Notes: generated from the sequence alone by a model not told the origin. Positions 49,001 to 58,192 are shown, counted from the stretch's first letter. The stretch: 64,000 nucleotides of DNA from Lepisosteus oculatus (GCF_040954835.1 NC_090714.1:1972501-2036500); one strand, 5' to 3'. Made by a program: numbers and translations.

Positions 49001-50740
49001 AAGGCCGTGGTGAAAGATGGAAAGCCAAAGAGTCAGAGGAGCCTAGCCCTCCTATTAAAAGACTCTCCTTAGGTAAGAACTGTTATTACAGAGAGTTAGA
49101 TTCTTACATTCTTTGAGGTCTTGCATCCATAAATATATATTACACAGTACAAATGTAATCTATGTAACGTATTATTTATTTATATCTGTCAGGGAACTAG
49201 CAAGAAAACCCCTTAGTTCAAAAATACTAGTCAAAACATTTCCAGTTCTTTCCTCCAGAAACATACAGTAAAGCAAGTCTGTAGGACTTACTTAGCAGTT
49301 TAAAATGTACAAGAAAAACTGTACATTTTACAGTTTTTTTTACATTGTAACTGCTTACCATATTCAGTACTCACTCATTAATTTACATTTAATATATATT
49401 GTCTACTAAACTGTTCCTATTTAGTTACAGCATATTTCTAAAAGTGCTTTACTCTAATTCATTTTAAAATGCTGAGCTTAGCTTGCCACTACTATAATTT
49501 GTAAGAAGTAATGAAGAATTAAATGCACCATGAATAAAGAATATTTTTATTAATTATCAAAGAAGGTACAGTAGTTTAAAACAGTTGTATTTTTTATCTA
49601 GCAGGAAAATTAAATCAACATCTGACTGCTGCTGCTCCTGCACAGACTTCAAAGGGTGGCGATTCAGATGACTCTGATGACATCATTGTTTCCCCATCAC
49701 GGCCAATGAGATGATGAAGCTCTTGCTTTATAGATGTGATTCAGTCATATGGTTCAGTGAACTGAGTGCAATATGTATTTGCAAACTGCAAGCATCCTGG
49801 TTACAAAATCTTTTTTCACATCTCTCCCTTTTCTCCATTAAGAAAAACAAATCTGATAAGATTACAGAGATAGGAAAACCCTTTAATTGATAAAATATGA
49901 TAAATGACATTTTCCAAATAGTCGTGTTAGGTTTGTATTAAATATTAATGCTATAAATCTATAAATGTAAGCATTGGTATATCGTTAGTATACAGTATGT
50001 ATTACTGTATGTCCTTTTGAGCTAAGACAGCCTAGTTTGTGAGTCATACAGTCATCTCCTGTCTTTAATCTTAATGAATAGACAGTTTTTGTTTTCAAAA
50101 AAGCTTGTTCTGACCAAAATCAAGTGCCTGAACTCATTTGACAAACTTTATTGATGAAACTTTATATAAAAAAATTTTACATTTTCTATAATGTGTGAAA
50201 AGTGTATCCTGTACTATACACTGTATATATATATATTACTTCACAAGTCACCCTTGTGGCCATGGTTAACCTTTTTGATATACAATTACTCAAATGTGAA
50301 AACATTTATTATTGTTTGTGGGAATTTTGTAGTATGCACTTGTACTCACTCATAGCACCATAAATTAAACTACATGGTGTCAGAGAGAGTTCTATTATTA
50401 TCTAAAATAATGTTTCTCAGCAGACACACAAAAGTGTGACCCATAAGCTTTACGCTTACATTTGTCTCTGATGTGATAATGAAACTAAATTGATCATTGA
50501 ATTTGATGTTAATTGTCGATAAGTTGTTCAAAGGCATTTTATTTTAAAAAAAGTGTCGCCAGGAATATCTATAAGGCCGATGTCCCTAAGACAAATCTTA
50601 ATTGTTTCAATCAGTAACTGTGTACATCTGATCTGCAATATGCTTTGTGCCTTAAAGTGTATTTAAGAAAGAAAATTGTATTTTAGTATGGTGATATTTT
50701 AAAGATTTATTTTTGTTTATTATTAAACATAAATTGAATG
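30958..50740 (+). CDS. iqce: IQCE, IQ-motif protein of the ciliary EvC zone (gene span, 23 coding exons)
   Basis: IQCE, with EFCAB7, anchors the EVC-EVC2 complex at the base of primary cilia and so supports Hedgehog signalling. Coding exons: 30958-31008, 31256-31303, 31544-31589, 31927-32067, 32367-32549, 32677-32747, 33531-33644, 34012-34062, 34416-34486, 34748-34820, 35077-35126, 35210-35367, 42759-42814, 42939-43159, 44271-44369, 44661-44760, 46194-46379, 46928-46975, 47336-47443, 47831-47952, 48299-48402, 48935-49072, 49602-49714. They sum to 2352 nt, 783 codons plus TGA, all in phase. Coiled-coil segments cover about 160-300 and 430-510, and IQ motifs lie at about 563-573, 594-604 and 649-659. 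The acidic C-terminus DSDDSDDI matches human. Human IQCE is about 695 residues as recalled. Intron 12 holds a 6.7-kb satellite. Confidence 0.94.
31256..31303 (+). CDS. iqce: IQCE coding exon 2 (residues 18-33)
   Basis: Acceptor gctttttgacag, donor GTATTT, 16 codons in phase 0: GEDGISIATYASGSEK, parallel to the human acidic segment DDSLSAVTFDSD. Confidence 0.8.
31544..31589 (+). CDS. iqce: IQCE coding exon 3 (residues 34-48)
   Basis: Acceptor tgtctttattcag, donor GTAAGA. It encodes RTMKKKTSSKPPPSP. With the next exon it gives KPPPSPKSPY, conserved in human. Confidence 0.88.
31927..32067 (+). CDS. iqce: IQCE coding exon 4 (residues 49-95)
   Basis: Acceptor atatcacttttttatttttag, donor GTGTGT. 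It encodes KSPYFSSTSLRPKKAAVWRS and REFWLASVKT, matching human VASWRSLR and KLWLGTAKPG. Confidence 0.9.
32367..32549 (+). CDS. iqce: IQCE coding exon 5 (residues 96-156)
   Basis: Acceptor ataatgtcaccag, donor GTAAAC. A low-complexity Ser/Lys-rich segment with little similarity to human; only HARSSTNG before the junction recalls human RRSASNGHV. Both flanking phases fit. Confidence 0.85.
32677..32747 (+). CDS. iqce: IQCE coding exon 6 (residues 157-180)
   Basis: Acceptor acttctgttttcag, donor GTAAGT. YVPGTPDFREKEDMYDEIIE is near-identical to human and begins the first coiled coil. Confidence 0.94.
33531..33644 (+). CDS. iqce: IQCE coding exon 7 (residues 181-218)
   Basis: Acceptor ccttttcactag, donor GTAAAA, 38 codons: TLQAQKSETDIMKTKLRRLE then KQIEQLLDPTK, coiled coil conserved with human. 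Confidence 0.94.
33816..33926 (+). repeat. SINE 3' fragment
   Basis: Only the final part of the SINE is present (cgcccctt, ggctccccccacgaccctgt, ending in ggatggatg-type tail), in IQCE intron 7. Confidence 0.6.
34012..34062 (+). CDS. iqce: IQCE coding exon 8 (residues 219-235)
   Basis: Acceptor ctcatttgcag, donor GTAAGT. GSEYTRLLVDKKNDASA, equivalent to human GTDFVRTLAEKRPDASW. Confidence 0.92.
34416..34486 (+). CDS. iqce: IQCE coding exon 9 (residues 236-258)
   Basis: Acceptor ttttcttcctcag, donor GTATGT. IMNGLKQKILKLEQQCREKD matches human VINGLKQRILKLEQQCKEKD. Confidence 0.94.
34748..34820 (+). CDS. iqce: IQCE coding exon 10 (residues 259-283)
   Basis: Acceptor attctaatatag, donor GTGCGT. 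KLQNDLKTTNIEEMKIAMET continues the conserved coiled coil. Confidence 0.94.
35077..35126 (+). CDS. iqce: IQCE coding exon 11 (residues 284-299)
   Basis: Acceptor tattttttcttcag, donor GTATTA. VQRLRILLANTEAAES, human counterpart VHRLQTLLASSET. Confidence 0.92.
35210..35367 (+). CDS. iqce: IQCE coding exon 12 (residues 300-352)
   Basis: Acceptor ggctgtataacag, donor GTATGT. It contains ALNSTVLRLSKNIKQLQEEN and LKQDLERAM, matching human LLSLSRSVQELTEENQSLKEDL. The satellite begins about 135 bp after its donor. Confidence 0.93.
35504..42251 (+). repeat. 179-bp tandem satellite with a telomere-hexamer core, about 37 copies
   Basis: The monomer is about 179 bp: 36 successive intervals between CTAACCCTAACCCTAG sites, from 35604 to 42050, average 179. 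All but about four sites are exact; variants occur near 36856, 37755, 38467 and 40617. The rest of each monomer reads 'tttctgctatctgtctctga', 'ccctccagtcatctgat', 'aaaattgcagatag' and 'ccagaatccagcagtgaatg'. Two monomer forms mix: one with gatcaaattatcacttgtcc, the other with gaagtagattatcatttgcc. The last copy is shortened by an internal deletion near 42214. No plus-strand coding sense is seen. The whole array lies in IQCE intron 12, between donor 35368 and acceptor 42758. Confidence 0.97.
42759..42814 (+). CDS. iqce: IQCE coding exon 13 (residues 353-371)
   Basis: Acceptor aattcctttcag, donor GTGAGT. GYSDWSKQRLIRRMSELEK matches human GYVEWSKPRLLRRIVELEK. This shows the gene resumes in frame after the satellite. 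Confidence 0.95.
42939..43159 (+). CDS. iqce: IQCE coding exon 14 (residues 372-444)
   Basis: Acceptor tatgtttttaag, donor GTAAGC. A Ser/Thr-rich linker leads to CIRLRGLVKKMREERADLQE, equal to human RLRGAVRDLKEERTALQEQL. Confidence 0.93.
44271..44369 (+). CDS. iqce: IQCE coding exon 15 (residues 445-477)
   Basis: Acceptor tttctaatttcag; donor GTACTT is weak but frame-required. It encodes a Lys/Glu-rich coiled coil (IKLLESEKLEVIKDAERLKA). Confidence 0.88.
44661..44760 (+). CDS. iqce: IQCE coding exon 16 (residues 478-511)
   Basis: Acceptor cctttacgtcag, donor GTAAAA. EQMERLKEKIKKLESELEDE continues the coiled coil (human EEIQTLTSKLQELQE). Confidence 0.9.
45010..45265. mobile_element. MITE-like element with imperfect inverted ends
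   Basis: The left end (tcttcaacactggtcctgga) and the right end (agcagggttggagaaccctg) form imperfect inverted repeats. They recall the common fish non-autonomous elements that start 'ctccaaccctggtcctggag'. It has no coding content and lies in IQCE intron 16. Confidence 0.5.
46194..46379 (+). CDS. iqce: IQCE coding exon 17 (residues 512-573), first IQ motif
   Basis: Acceptor gcctttttccag, donor GTAAAG. It ends EEAARTIQKHWHSYKNR, a divergent IQ motif (IQ...W..Y...R) expected to bind calmodulin or a related light chain. Confidence 0.92.
46928..46975 (+). CDS. iqce: IQCE coding exon 18 (residues 574-589)
   Basis: Acceptor tttttttggcag, donor GTAAGT. Sixteen codons, NGSKSEDASTDNISDQ, an acidic spacer between the first two IQ motifs. 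Confidence 0.88.
47336..47443 (+). CDS. iqce: IQCE coding exon 19 (residues 590-625), second IQ motif
   Basis: Acceptor tttaattgtag, donor GTAATA. It contains AAILIQSVLRGHLNREK, a near-consensus IQ motif matching human VVLQAAFRGHLTR. Confidence 0.94.
47831..47952 (+). CDS. iqce: IQCE coding exon 20 (residues 626-665), third IQ motif
   Basis: Acceptor tttacgttctttcag, donor GTGACT. QAVILLQSAFRGHLAR is an IQ-like motif with Leu at the first position, as human IIQSALRAHLAR. Confidence 0.93.
48299..48402 (+). CDS. iqce: IQCE coding exon 21 (residues 666-700)
   Basis: Acceptor ttttgtgtag, donor GTAATC. It encodes SLLSERGTLSSTLRSTGPVP then RRKPFVLKN, a basic low-complexity tail segment. Confidence 0.82.
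48935..49072 (+). CDS. iqce: IQCE coding exon 22 (residues 701-746)
   Basis: Acceptor tcgttgtgtgccag, donor GTAAGA. A Glu/Lys/Gly-rich segment (SDDEEAKEGLGEVNGEGR) with no human counterpart that I recall. Both phases fit. Confidence 0.82.
   Translation, partial: VWNLPHAVMMKRRRKALEKSMEKAVVKDGKPKSQRSLALLLKDSP
49602..49714 (+). CDS. iqce: IQCE last coding exon 23 (residues 747-783, stop)
   Basis: The acceptor reads tatctagcag, a NAGNAG pair: use of the first AG (49600-49601) adds one Ala, use of the second starts the exon at 49605. The C-terminus GGDSDDSDDIIVSPSRPMR aligns with human DVNSDDSDDIVIAPS. Stop TGA is at 49712-49714. Confidence 0.93.
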
Positions 50741-50745
50741 ACTCT
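49715..50745 (+). terminator. iqce: IQCE 3' UTR with poly(A) signal candidates
   Basis: About 1 kb of AT-rich sequence follows the stop. ATTAAA at 50722-50727 is the last variant signal before the GC content rises. An (AT)n run lies at about 50221-50238. The mapped end is a guess. Confidence 0.5.
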
Positions 50746-50799
50746 GTGTTTTTGCTTATTTTAATATAATGCATTCAACATTGATTTTGGATCAACAGA

Positions 50800-51045
50800 A
50801 AATGATGGCGGGCAGGCTGTGGCAGAAAGGGTCCCGTGGCTCGTGGGCCCAGAGCTGACTTGTCGGGGTGCTTGTACAGGTCCTCTGCGTTGTCTCTGTC
50901 CTCTGAGGGAGGAGAGTGATGTGGGGTTCGATCTCCGGGGTGCTGGGCGAGAGGGTCCCTCTTGTGAAGGCCCCCTTCAGCGTGCCGGTCCAACAGTGCC
51001 CACAGCCACTCAATCCAGCTCAAACACCACCATGAAGCACCATTA
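50800..51045. other. GC-rich island between IQCE and TTYH3, long open frames on both strands
   Basis: About 245 bp of GC-rich DNA stands out from AT-rich flanks. Both strands are open across it (plus 50819-51043, minus 51023-50775). A tRNA B-box-like string (ggggttcgatctccg, 50925-50939) suggests a SINE or tRNA-derived origin. I recognise no protein, so it could equally be an isolated exon. Confidence 0.3.
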
Positions 51046-51439
51046 GGCCAAGCACATTTTTTTTATTCTAGAATTAAAATGGTTTCATTTAATTACTACA
51101 TTGTTTTAATCCTCTCCAGTTTTCCCGTCTGTGAGAGGAAAGGTGAATTTGCAGAGGGTTTTTCGCTTTGTCCTAAGGTGCTAAGAATTAGCACTGGGTT
51201 GCATTGCCTGTTTAGAAATATCATGGCACCTAACACATCTGGATTATGCACAACCGCCGCATGACTAGTGACGAGACGAAGATTAGGCACATACAGTACA
51301 AAATGTTGCAAGTCTTTGAAAATGTGTCATTAAAAAAAAAATGATAGAGCACGAATTCTTATGTATCTGTTTGGTGCAAATATACAGTATCAATTATTTA
51401 GATGTGTATACATTGGATTTTACGTATGAAATGCATATT

Positions 51440-52784
51440 TTATTTCAAGGTGTTTTTCGAGTTTACCGCACAGCAAGCCCCCGGAGCGACAGCGGGTGCA
51501 CTGCGCGCCGGAGGCCCCCAGGGGTCACTCGACTCCAACTCGTTGGCCTCCAGCCCTGCTCTCGCCCCCCTCGGTGAAGCTCGGCGGAGGACTGTGACTG
51601 CAGCAGGCTGGTGGGGGCTGAACAATGGTGTCCCTCTAGCCGCCTCCACCTCCCCACACAACCCAACCCGGATCGGGAGCAACCGAGTCGGGCGGAAAAG
51701 CAGAAAGGCAGCGCCGTCACACCGGACCGGACCGGACCGCACCGCAGGCGCTCCTGGGCCGCCGGAGGAGGATTCGACAAGCGGAGGACGGGGAGGAGGG
51801 CAGGACCGACGCACACGGGGGGCTGGCGGCGTTCACCGGAGCATCAAAACGTTGAGAATATCGAGCAAATGGTTTTCTCACAGCCATTAAGGCTGTAGTC
51901 GACGCGGGTAGTATTGCCTTCTTCTTGTTGTTGTTATTATTATTATTATTATTATTATTCTGCGCGGAAACATCCAGTTTAAAGGGCAGGAGGAAAGTAT
52001 CTCAACCCAAGCAGCGACGGAAAGCCCTGCTTTGTTTTGAACTGAATGGCTGAATGAAAGTGAAGTGAATTGATCCGATTTCTAATCACCGTGCATTTCA
52101 ACAGCCCCGCTGCCCTACAGATTGCTTGTCCCCTTTTTTTATTTAGAAAGTTGTGGTTGTTTGTTCGGTCGATATGGGGGCAACGTAAACATGGAATGGG
52201 TTTTCAAAGCGGGGACGCCGCCATAATATTTATCTTTTGCCGGAATCCGGGGAAGCGAAAATCGACACAATGTTTCTGGGGCAGCCCGGGCAGAGATTGA
52301 AGGACTCCGGCCCCAGGTCCTAAGGGCGATCCGACAGCCAGGAGTGGGGGGGGAACAAAATGAAACTAAATTAAAGGCGGAGTAGAAACAGAAATCGGAG
52401 GAACTGCTGTCTTACTCGTCGAGATTATTTCGGATGAAACATTAAAAGCGGCACGATTCCTCCCCCCAGGTGGTCGGGGTGCTCCATGCGTGCTGCAAGA
52501 CAGGCTGGCTTTCATCGCTTTTTGCGTTCGGCAGAAAAAAAGAGACAGAGGGTGCAACTGGATTTTCACGTTTTAATGTGATCTTTTTTTTGGGGGGGGA
52601 GAAAATCACTTTCATTACTGGAGTTACCACGTCGTGTGCATTGTCTGTGCCTGGAAGACATTCGTGAATTGCGGACGGTGTTGGAGTACATGTACTTGGG
52701 AACTTCCTGGAGCGCTTAGACCATCGCAGTTAACAGCGCATTTCGTTTTACTCTGAAGTACCAGGGTATCCGTCGCCTTCTGTC
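51440..52784 (+). promoter_or_regulatory. ttyh3: TTYH3 CpG-rich promoter and 5' UTR
   Basis: CpG density rises sharply at 51440-52700, with a short (ACCGG)n run at 51721-51740 and a (TTA)n microsatellite at 51934-51959. The exon that carries the TTYH3 start codon probably begins inside this interval. Several ATG triplets precede the main start (for example 52191, 52270 and 52690). No TATA box is evident. Confidence 0.6.
51934..51959 (+). repeat. (TTA)n microsatellite
   Basis: About eight to nine tandem TTA triplets lie within the TTYH3 promoter/5' UTR interval. Confidence 0.95.
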
Positions 52785-52910
52785 ATGGCCGCGGTGGTCA
52801 ACTACTCACCTGCCTGGTGGGTCAACCTGCTGCACCGATTACCTCACTTCAGCCTCCAGTTTGAACAAATAAGCAGCGATTTTCGGCCAGAAGACTCTCA
52901 ATACCAACAG
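52785..52910 (+). CDS. ttyh3: TTYH3 first coding exon (residues 1-42), tweety family membrane protein
   Basis: Tweety homologues are dimeric multi-pass plasma-membrane proteins described as calcium- or volume-linked anion channels. The exon runs from ATG (52785, context ctgtcATGg) to a GTAAGA donor at 52911, 42 codons in phase 0. The product begins MAAVVNYSPAWWVNLLHRLP and ends FRPEDSQYQQ, colinear with human TTYH3 (WWVSLLHRLPHF, FRPEDTDYQQ). The next exon, with the first membrane segment, lies beyond the window, so intron 1 exceeds 11 kb. TTYH3 directly follows IQCE, as in human. Confidence 0.94.
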
Positions 52911-53859
52911 GTAAGAGCAGTGCGAGCAGCCGTTGTGCATGAAGGACATCATCTCTCCCAGGGACCTCATTAGATCCTTTAAATTAATGTCCTGCCTATA
53001 ATGTGCATCAAATCTGACGATTCTCAGGGTCAAAACAGGCTTCCTTTTTCATTTTGCTGCCTGAAATTTCCTTTGTTTCTTTTTGGAATAGGAGTCCTCA
53101 GCAAGGACATACGAATTTCAAAATGGTTGTTCATTTTCTATAGAAAGGAAATATGACATCATGCTGAATGACCCGTATAAAATCCAGCCTCTTTTTGTGA
53201 TCATATTTTGTGATAAATGTACAATGGCACCGCAGCGCTCATTTTCCTTAATATGTCGCGTTTTATCTTAATAAGACGGGTATTTTGAAGTCACACAGTG
53301 GGCAATTTTTCCTATTTCATGAGGGGCTATAAATCACCCACCGGTTCAAACCGACAGTGTTAACAGTAAAGCATCTTCCAGGATTTAACCAAAATTCAAT
53401 CTGTTTAATTCTGAGGCAGTGCTTAGAAACATAGCATTATAGATCTGTGGACAAGGCTGGCGATAGCCATGCTGCCATTATTGAAAAGAGCCTTGCAGGA
53501 CAGATACTGGCAATTGCTACCTTTGTTGACTTTTTTTCTGGTAAGCCTTTTTTTTATAAGTCAACACTTCTCCAAGTGGTTTTCTTCTGATGCTGCCGTT
53601 GATACCAGTCTTTTGGAATGGCACAAATTTAGCATGTTGCCTACCTAACCTTACAATACAGCTGTGCACGTCGCTTTTTTAATAGGCAGCTATAGTGTGC
53701 AGCCCACTCCTTCAACAGACGCATTCCAGTGGTCCGGTTTTTATCATGTATTTATTTACCTTTCCTCTGATGGACTGGGGCTGTGAGTTGGTATGAGTGT
53801 CAAACCTTCAAAGCTACCGTGTGCTCCTCGGTATCCTCTTATCATTAGCTTATTTAAGG

Positions 53860-54147
53860 CGATACATAGCCAGCACCCTGGGTTCAGTTCCAGACCTGGG
53901 GTGCTGTCTGGGCGGAGTTTGTAGGCTCTCCCTGTCTGCGCTTGGGTTTCCTCTGGGTGCCCTAATTTCCTCCCACTGTCTAATTATATACTGGTAGGTT
54001 AACTGGCTTCTGGGGGAGAAAACTGGCCCTGGTGTGTGTGCCCTGGGGTAGACAGGCATGCTATCCAGGGTGTATCCTGCCTTGTTTGTCAGGATAAGCT
54101 CTGGCTCCACTGTGATCTAGATCAAGTGGTTAGATGGTTGGATGGAA
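53860..54147 (+). repeat. tRNA-type SINE
   Basis: Contains agcaccctgggttcagttcc (B-box-like), tctccctgtctgcgcttggg, ctggtaggttaactggcttc and a tail ggttagatggttggatgg. Full-length but diverged. Confidence 0.75.
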
Positions 54148-54651
54148 AGTCAGCAGAATCACAGTAGTGAATACAGTAAAGAAGTGACTTTAGAATTGAC
54201 TAAATCCTAGTGATGGTGACTGCATTTAATCTTAATATGGGCATTGTTTTCCTTACTCCAGGAACACCATTCAAACTGAGCATGCTTACATAACCCAAAG
54301 GAGCTTGAGGTCCAAGAGGCTGGTGAATCAGAGTTTAGCAGGGCTGAGTTTATTGTGTGTAGGAGGAACAGATCATTTTGAAAGCTGACAGGGTAGTGGT
54401 TAAAGTGAGCCGAGATATACAGTACGTTTTACATAAGCAGCTGCATTAGTGTGTAATTCTTTCTTGTGAGCAGTGACTCATACTGTAAAGACACTCTTGG
54501 AGCTTGGACTCCTCAAGGAAATATTAACACCTTTAACATCTCGGGAATTCACCTGAACGGTAGATGAAAATATCTGAAGCGCTGAAGCACATTAAAACAA
54601 AATTTCATACTGTATTTTATAAAGCCTTCCTCTGATTGTCACAAGAAACAG

Positions 54652-55500
54652 TAGTGCCTTGCAAAAGTATTCAGACCCTTTCTGTTTCCCATTTTGCAAA
54701 ATTTTTAAACTAAGTATTTTGTTCAAAACCTCAATGCTGAAGCTAAAGGTTCCTAAGGGTAAGTTACAGTAAAAGGCAGCAAAAACTGAAGAGAAAATGT
54801 TTTTTTGAATGATTCCTCTCATGTTGAGGCCCATGCATCTTTGGCCGCAGTTCTTTCTAGAGTCTCTGCAAGCTAGACAGAGTGCTTGGGGATTTGGTCC
54901 CAATTTTGGGTCTGAACTCGTTTTCCTCGAAGATTTGCTGGTATTTTGCTCCATCTTAAGTTCCATCAGCCTTGACAAGATTCCCAGCTCCTGCTGATGA
55001 AAAGTAGACACCAGGGATGGTGTTGACCGTGTGATGCACTGTGTCAGATGTAACACCACTTTGCATTTAGACCAGAAGTAAAAAAAAATGTGCCATGTCT
55101 TTGCCGTCTCACTTAGGTTCTTTGTTTTGAACTCCTTTTGGGATTTGAGGCACATTTTTCAGTTTCATTCAACTGGATTGACTGGGCTGTGATTGACCCA
55201 GGGGCAACTTCTCCCATCGCAGTCACTGAACGCTGGTTAGGGGTGTCACAGTTCCCTCTTTGCTCTGTTAGTGGGGATAACGTGTCTTCCTCTTCTTCAA
55301 AATTGACTTCATCATGCCCACGATGGCCACAGAGATTACTTCTTTGTAATGTTTTTATAAAGTACACTTCTCTTCATCCGTCTTTATACAACTTAATCCC
55401 TGAGCTGTTCAGAAAACGTCTTGGTCTTCATGGTCTGAATACTTTTACAAGTCACTTCATTTGTCACTTTGAGGCTGTAGTTTCATTCTAAGTTCTCTTT
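54652..55500 (-). mobile_element. Degenerate Tc1/mariner-type DNA transposon
   Basis: The left end AGTGCCTTGCAAAAGTATTC is the terminal motif of a common fish Tc1-like group, and the right part ends with a related 'ggtctgaatacttttacaag' string (55433-55452). Between them the minus strand follows the layout of a transposase gene from its start ('atgaagaccaagac', 55432 downward) to 'gaggaaaacgag'. It is scrambled by indels and stops; the 187-codon minus frame at 54592-55155 is not the native frame. It is inactive. Confidence 0.65.
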
Positions 55501-57921
55501 TCTTTTACTGTAAACATGACATTGTACATTATGTCTTTGACAAGACTGGACAGGATAGGGTTCCTGGGATTATCAGAAGAAAGCTTTTTAATGTTTTAAC
55601 GAAAAAATGGAACTGGTATCTTCATTTATATATTATATTTGTGGAATGAACTTGTAATGACCTGTCTGGTGCAAAGAAACCGCTTTCAATAGGAAGACAT
55701 TTTATTTGGAGCCTAATTGACGTTCAAGTATTGGATCATTGTTAGGCTGAACAGATTCAAATGTTGTATGATTTGTTACTTGAATAGAAGAGTTATCTCA
55801 ACAGGAAGGTGTTATTTGTCATCTGAATGGCATACAGTATTTAAGGGATTAAAATGTCAACTAACGTTAGATTTAGATAACATCTTATAGTGTAGGTACG
55901 GTGAAATGTTTGATTTGTTTTTAGTCCTTCGAGAAGGAGAGAGGTGAGTGGTCTTGTTCCTACTTATTTTGTTTGGGTTACAGGTGCTCAATACAGGTCA
56001 TTTTGAGTTCTAGGTCAAAAAAGAATTTTCTTTCAACGCAACAATATTCCATGGTATAAAGCAACATATATGTTTCTTATTCATCCCTGGAATGACAGAA
56101 AATGGCTAAATCATTAAACTTGCCCCTTTCTCAGGCCAGCAACATAAGAATAACTGAGTTTGAATTATCCAAGGAATACCAATAGCGCAGCCAGGTGGAA
56201 GTTTTAAAAAGGAAAGCAGCCGTTAGTGATGCTGTGTAGGCGTGAATGAAATAGTAAGTTTGCAGTCGGAAAGCTACAATAGAAAGAGTAATGGAGAGAC
56301 AGCAGGTATCTATGAGGTCCAGAAGTGTATTTATTGCTGAGAGTTTTTTATGGGGGTTAGCTGTCTCCCGTGAGAGAAAACAAAGAAGTCGGACTCCATA
56401 TGTAGGATTTCACTGTTGTGTTTCCTGGAGTGGGTGACAGGGTTGCTGTTTGTCAGCGACACTTGGAAGCTCTCCTGCCAGTGCAGGGAGCACGCAGAGC
56501 TCTATATGGGTAATGCCCTCCCCTGCTGCTGCTTAGTCGAGAGCTCTTGTCTTGGCAGGAATGCGGTTTGTAAGATGGGGAAGGTGGGGGCAGGGCAGGG
56601 CTGCCTCTTACTCAACATTTTGGCCCAGATTGGCCTTTTTTGGTCATCAGGATCTGTGTCCAGTGGTGGGCAGTTTCTCCAGCCTTTGTTTTACATGTTT
56701 GGTGTTTTTTTATTCCAACAGAAGTATTGGGAGGGGGACAAAATTCAGTACAGAAACTTGGGGCTTGTAAATGATTTCTGCAGCTCAGCTTCTCCCAGCG
56801 CTCCACTGTCAGTGGAGCTTTGGATCTTCGGAAGTTTAATTTCTTGCTTGGATCTAAGTAGTCATCCTGCGTTGTTGCCCCCAGGCATCTCCTGTGACCT
56901 TGTAATGCAGTTACACAACCTTGATTTTGTCGGGCGTAGTTTTAGGTATGTGTGGCAAACAAAAATGTTGTGTTGTCATGAATACAGCTTAATAGAGCAT
57001 CCTGTATCCATCTGTTTGTCTGTTGCCTTTTATTCCTAGGCATCAGTTTCTGCAGTTTTCTATTATCGATTATAGGTTGTCTCAAATGTTTTCTCTTGAC
57101 TAGTGAAACAGGTTCATTCTTGTTTACTGCACCTGCATTAGTGTAGAGATTAAACATGAAAATCATTGTGATCGTTGGGATTAAACTAATCTAGTCACTG
57201 TGAAAAATCTTTGGTGGATTTAATACTTGGGACTTACTCTTAATGACAGTTTTTCATGTTTATGGATGACGTGAGTAGGTTCCCGCAACATTAAATTCCT
57301 CAACTACATTTTGAGACAATCGTCTTTGCGGACCTTATATTCTGCTCACCTCCTCTTGACTGAGGTTTAAACGGGAGCATGTAGTTGCTTCTGTGACAAG
57401 TGATCCAAAAAATTCCAAAGAGTTTTGGTGAGAAGTTGAATGATGTCACCGGTGTTCTTTCAGCTTACGTGAGGCGATGTACTGTAGCCCATTGAGCAGG
57501 GGAAGACAATGTGAAGCCGCCATCTTCGAAATGAATAAACACTTCTGAAACCTAAAAGGATTTAGTAGAATAAGTCGGGTGAAGTGATGTAAAGCTCCGT
57601 ATCTGATCTTGCTGCCAACCGGTTGCCGCTTTAAAAAGCAAGCGAAGGGCACGAACAAAACAGCCCCAAAAACACCTGTTTTGTGTGCAGGTTGCTTGGC
57701 AGTTTTTCAAGTGATATTTGCCGACAAAGGCCACACTTAAGCCTTAAGCCTGGCTGTGCCTCGGCAGAGGAGCTGTGAACGGTTTGAGCCGTCCATTTGA
57801 AAGAAAGACGTGGGATGCGGACAAGGATGAGAAGAGAACAGAAGTGTAATACTGGTGTTTTTTGTCCTCTAGTGGAAAAACGTACTTGAAAGTATTGTTT
57901 TCCCCTCATGGTTTCTTTCAA

Positions 57922-58192
57922 TGGGTAGCATGGTAGCCGAAGCACCGCTGCCTCACAGCTCTTGTGTTCTGGGTTCAGCGCTGTGCTGGGAAACCTCCTG
58001 TATGCAGTGTGCATGTTACAGGACCTCGCTTGATTGCTCTGATTGTTCCCTTCTCTGTGGCCCTGTGAAGGGCTGGTATCCCATCCGGGTCAAGAGCAGC
58101 CGTGGGCTGTCAGTCCTGCCTTGAGCCTGAAGTTTCTGGGGATGGGCTCCGGTGTTATCATGACCCTCACCGAGATAACGGATGAATGGTTT
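57922..58192 (+). repeat. tRNA-type SINE, diverged
   Basis: The head ggtagcatggtagccgaagc, then actgcctcacagctc-like text and ttctgggttcagcg (B-box-like), with a tail gataacggatgaatgg. The central block is more decayed than in the other copies. Confidence 0.65.

Noticed and set aside
51402..51890. 162-codon plus-strand frame in the TTYH3 upstream region
   Set aside because: The opposite strand and other frames are open too, as expected of a CpG-rich promoter; the composition is Arg/Gly/Pro/Ala-biased.
54592..55155. 187-codon minus-strand frame
   Set aside because: It lies across a decayed Tc1-like element in a frame that does not give the transposase motifs; chance opening.
56416..57039. 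207-codon plus-strand frame
   Set aside because: Longest open frame in the window, but it is Cys/Leu-rich without domain resemblance, lies in TTYH3 intron 1, and no flanking splice or start context stands out.
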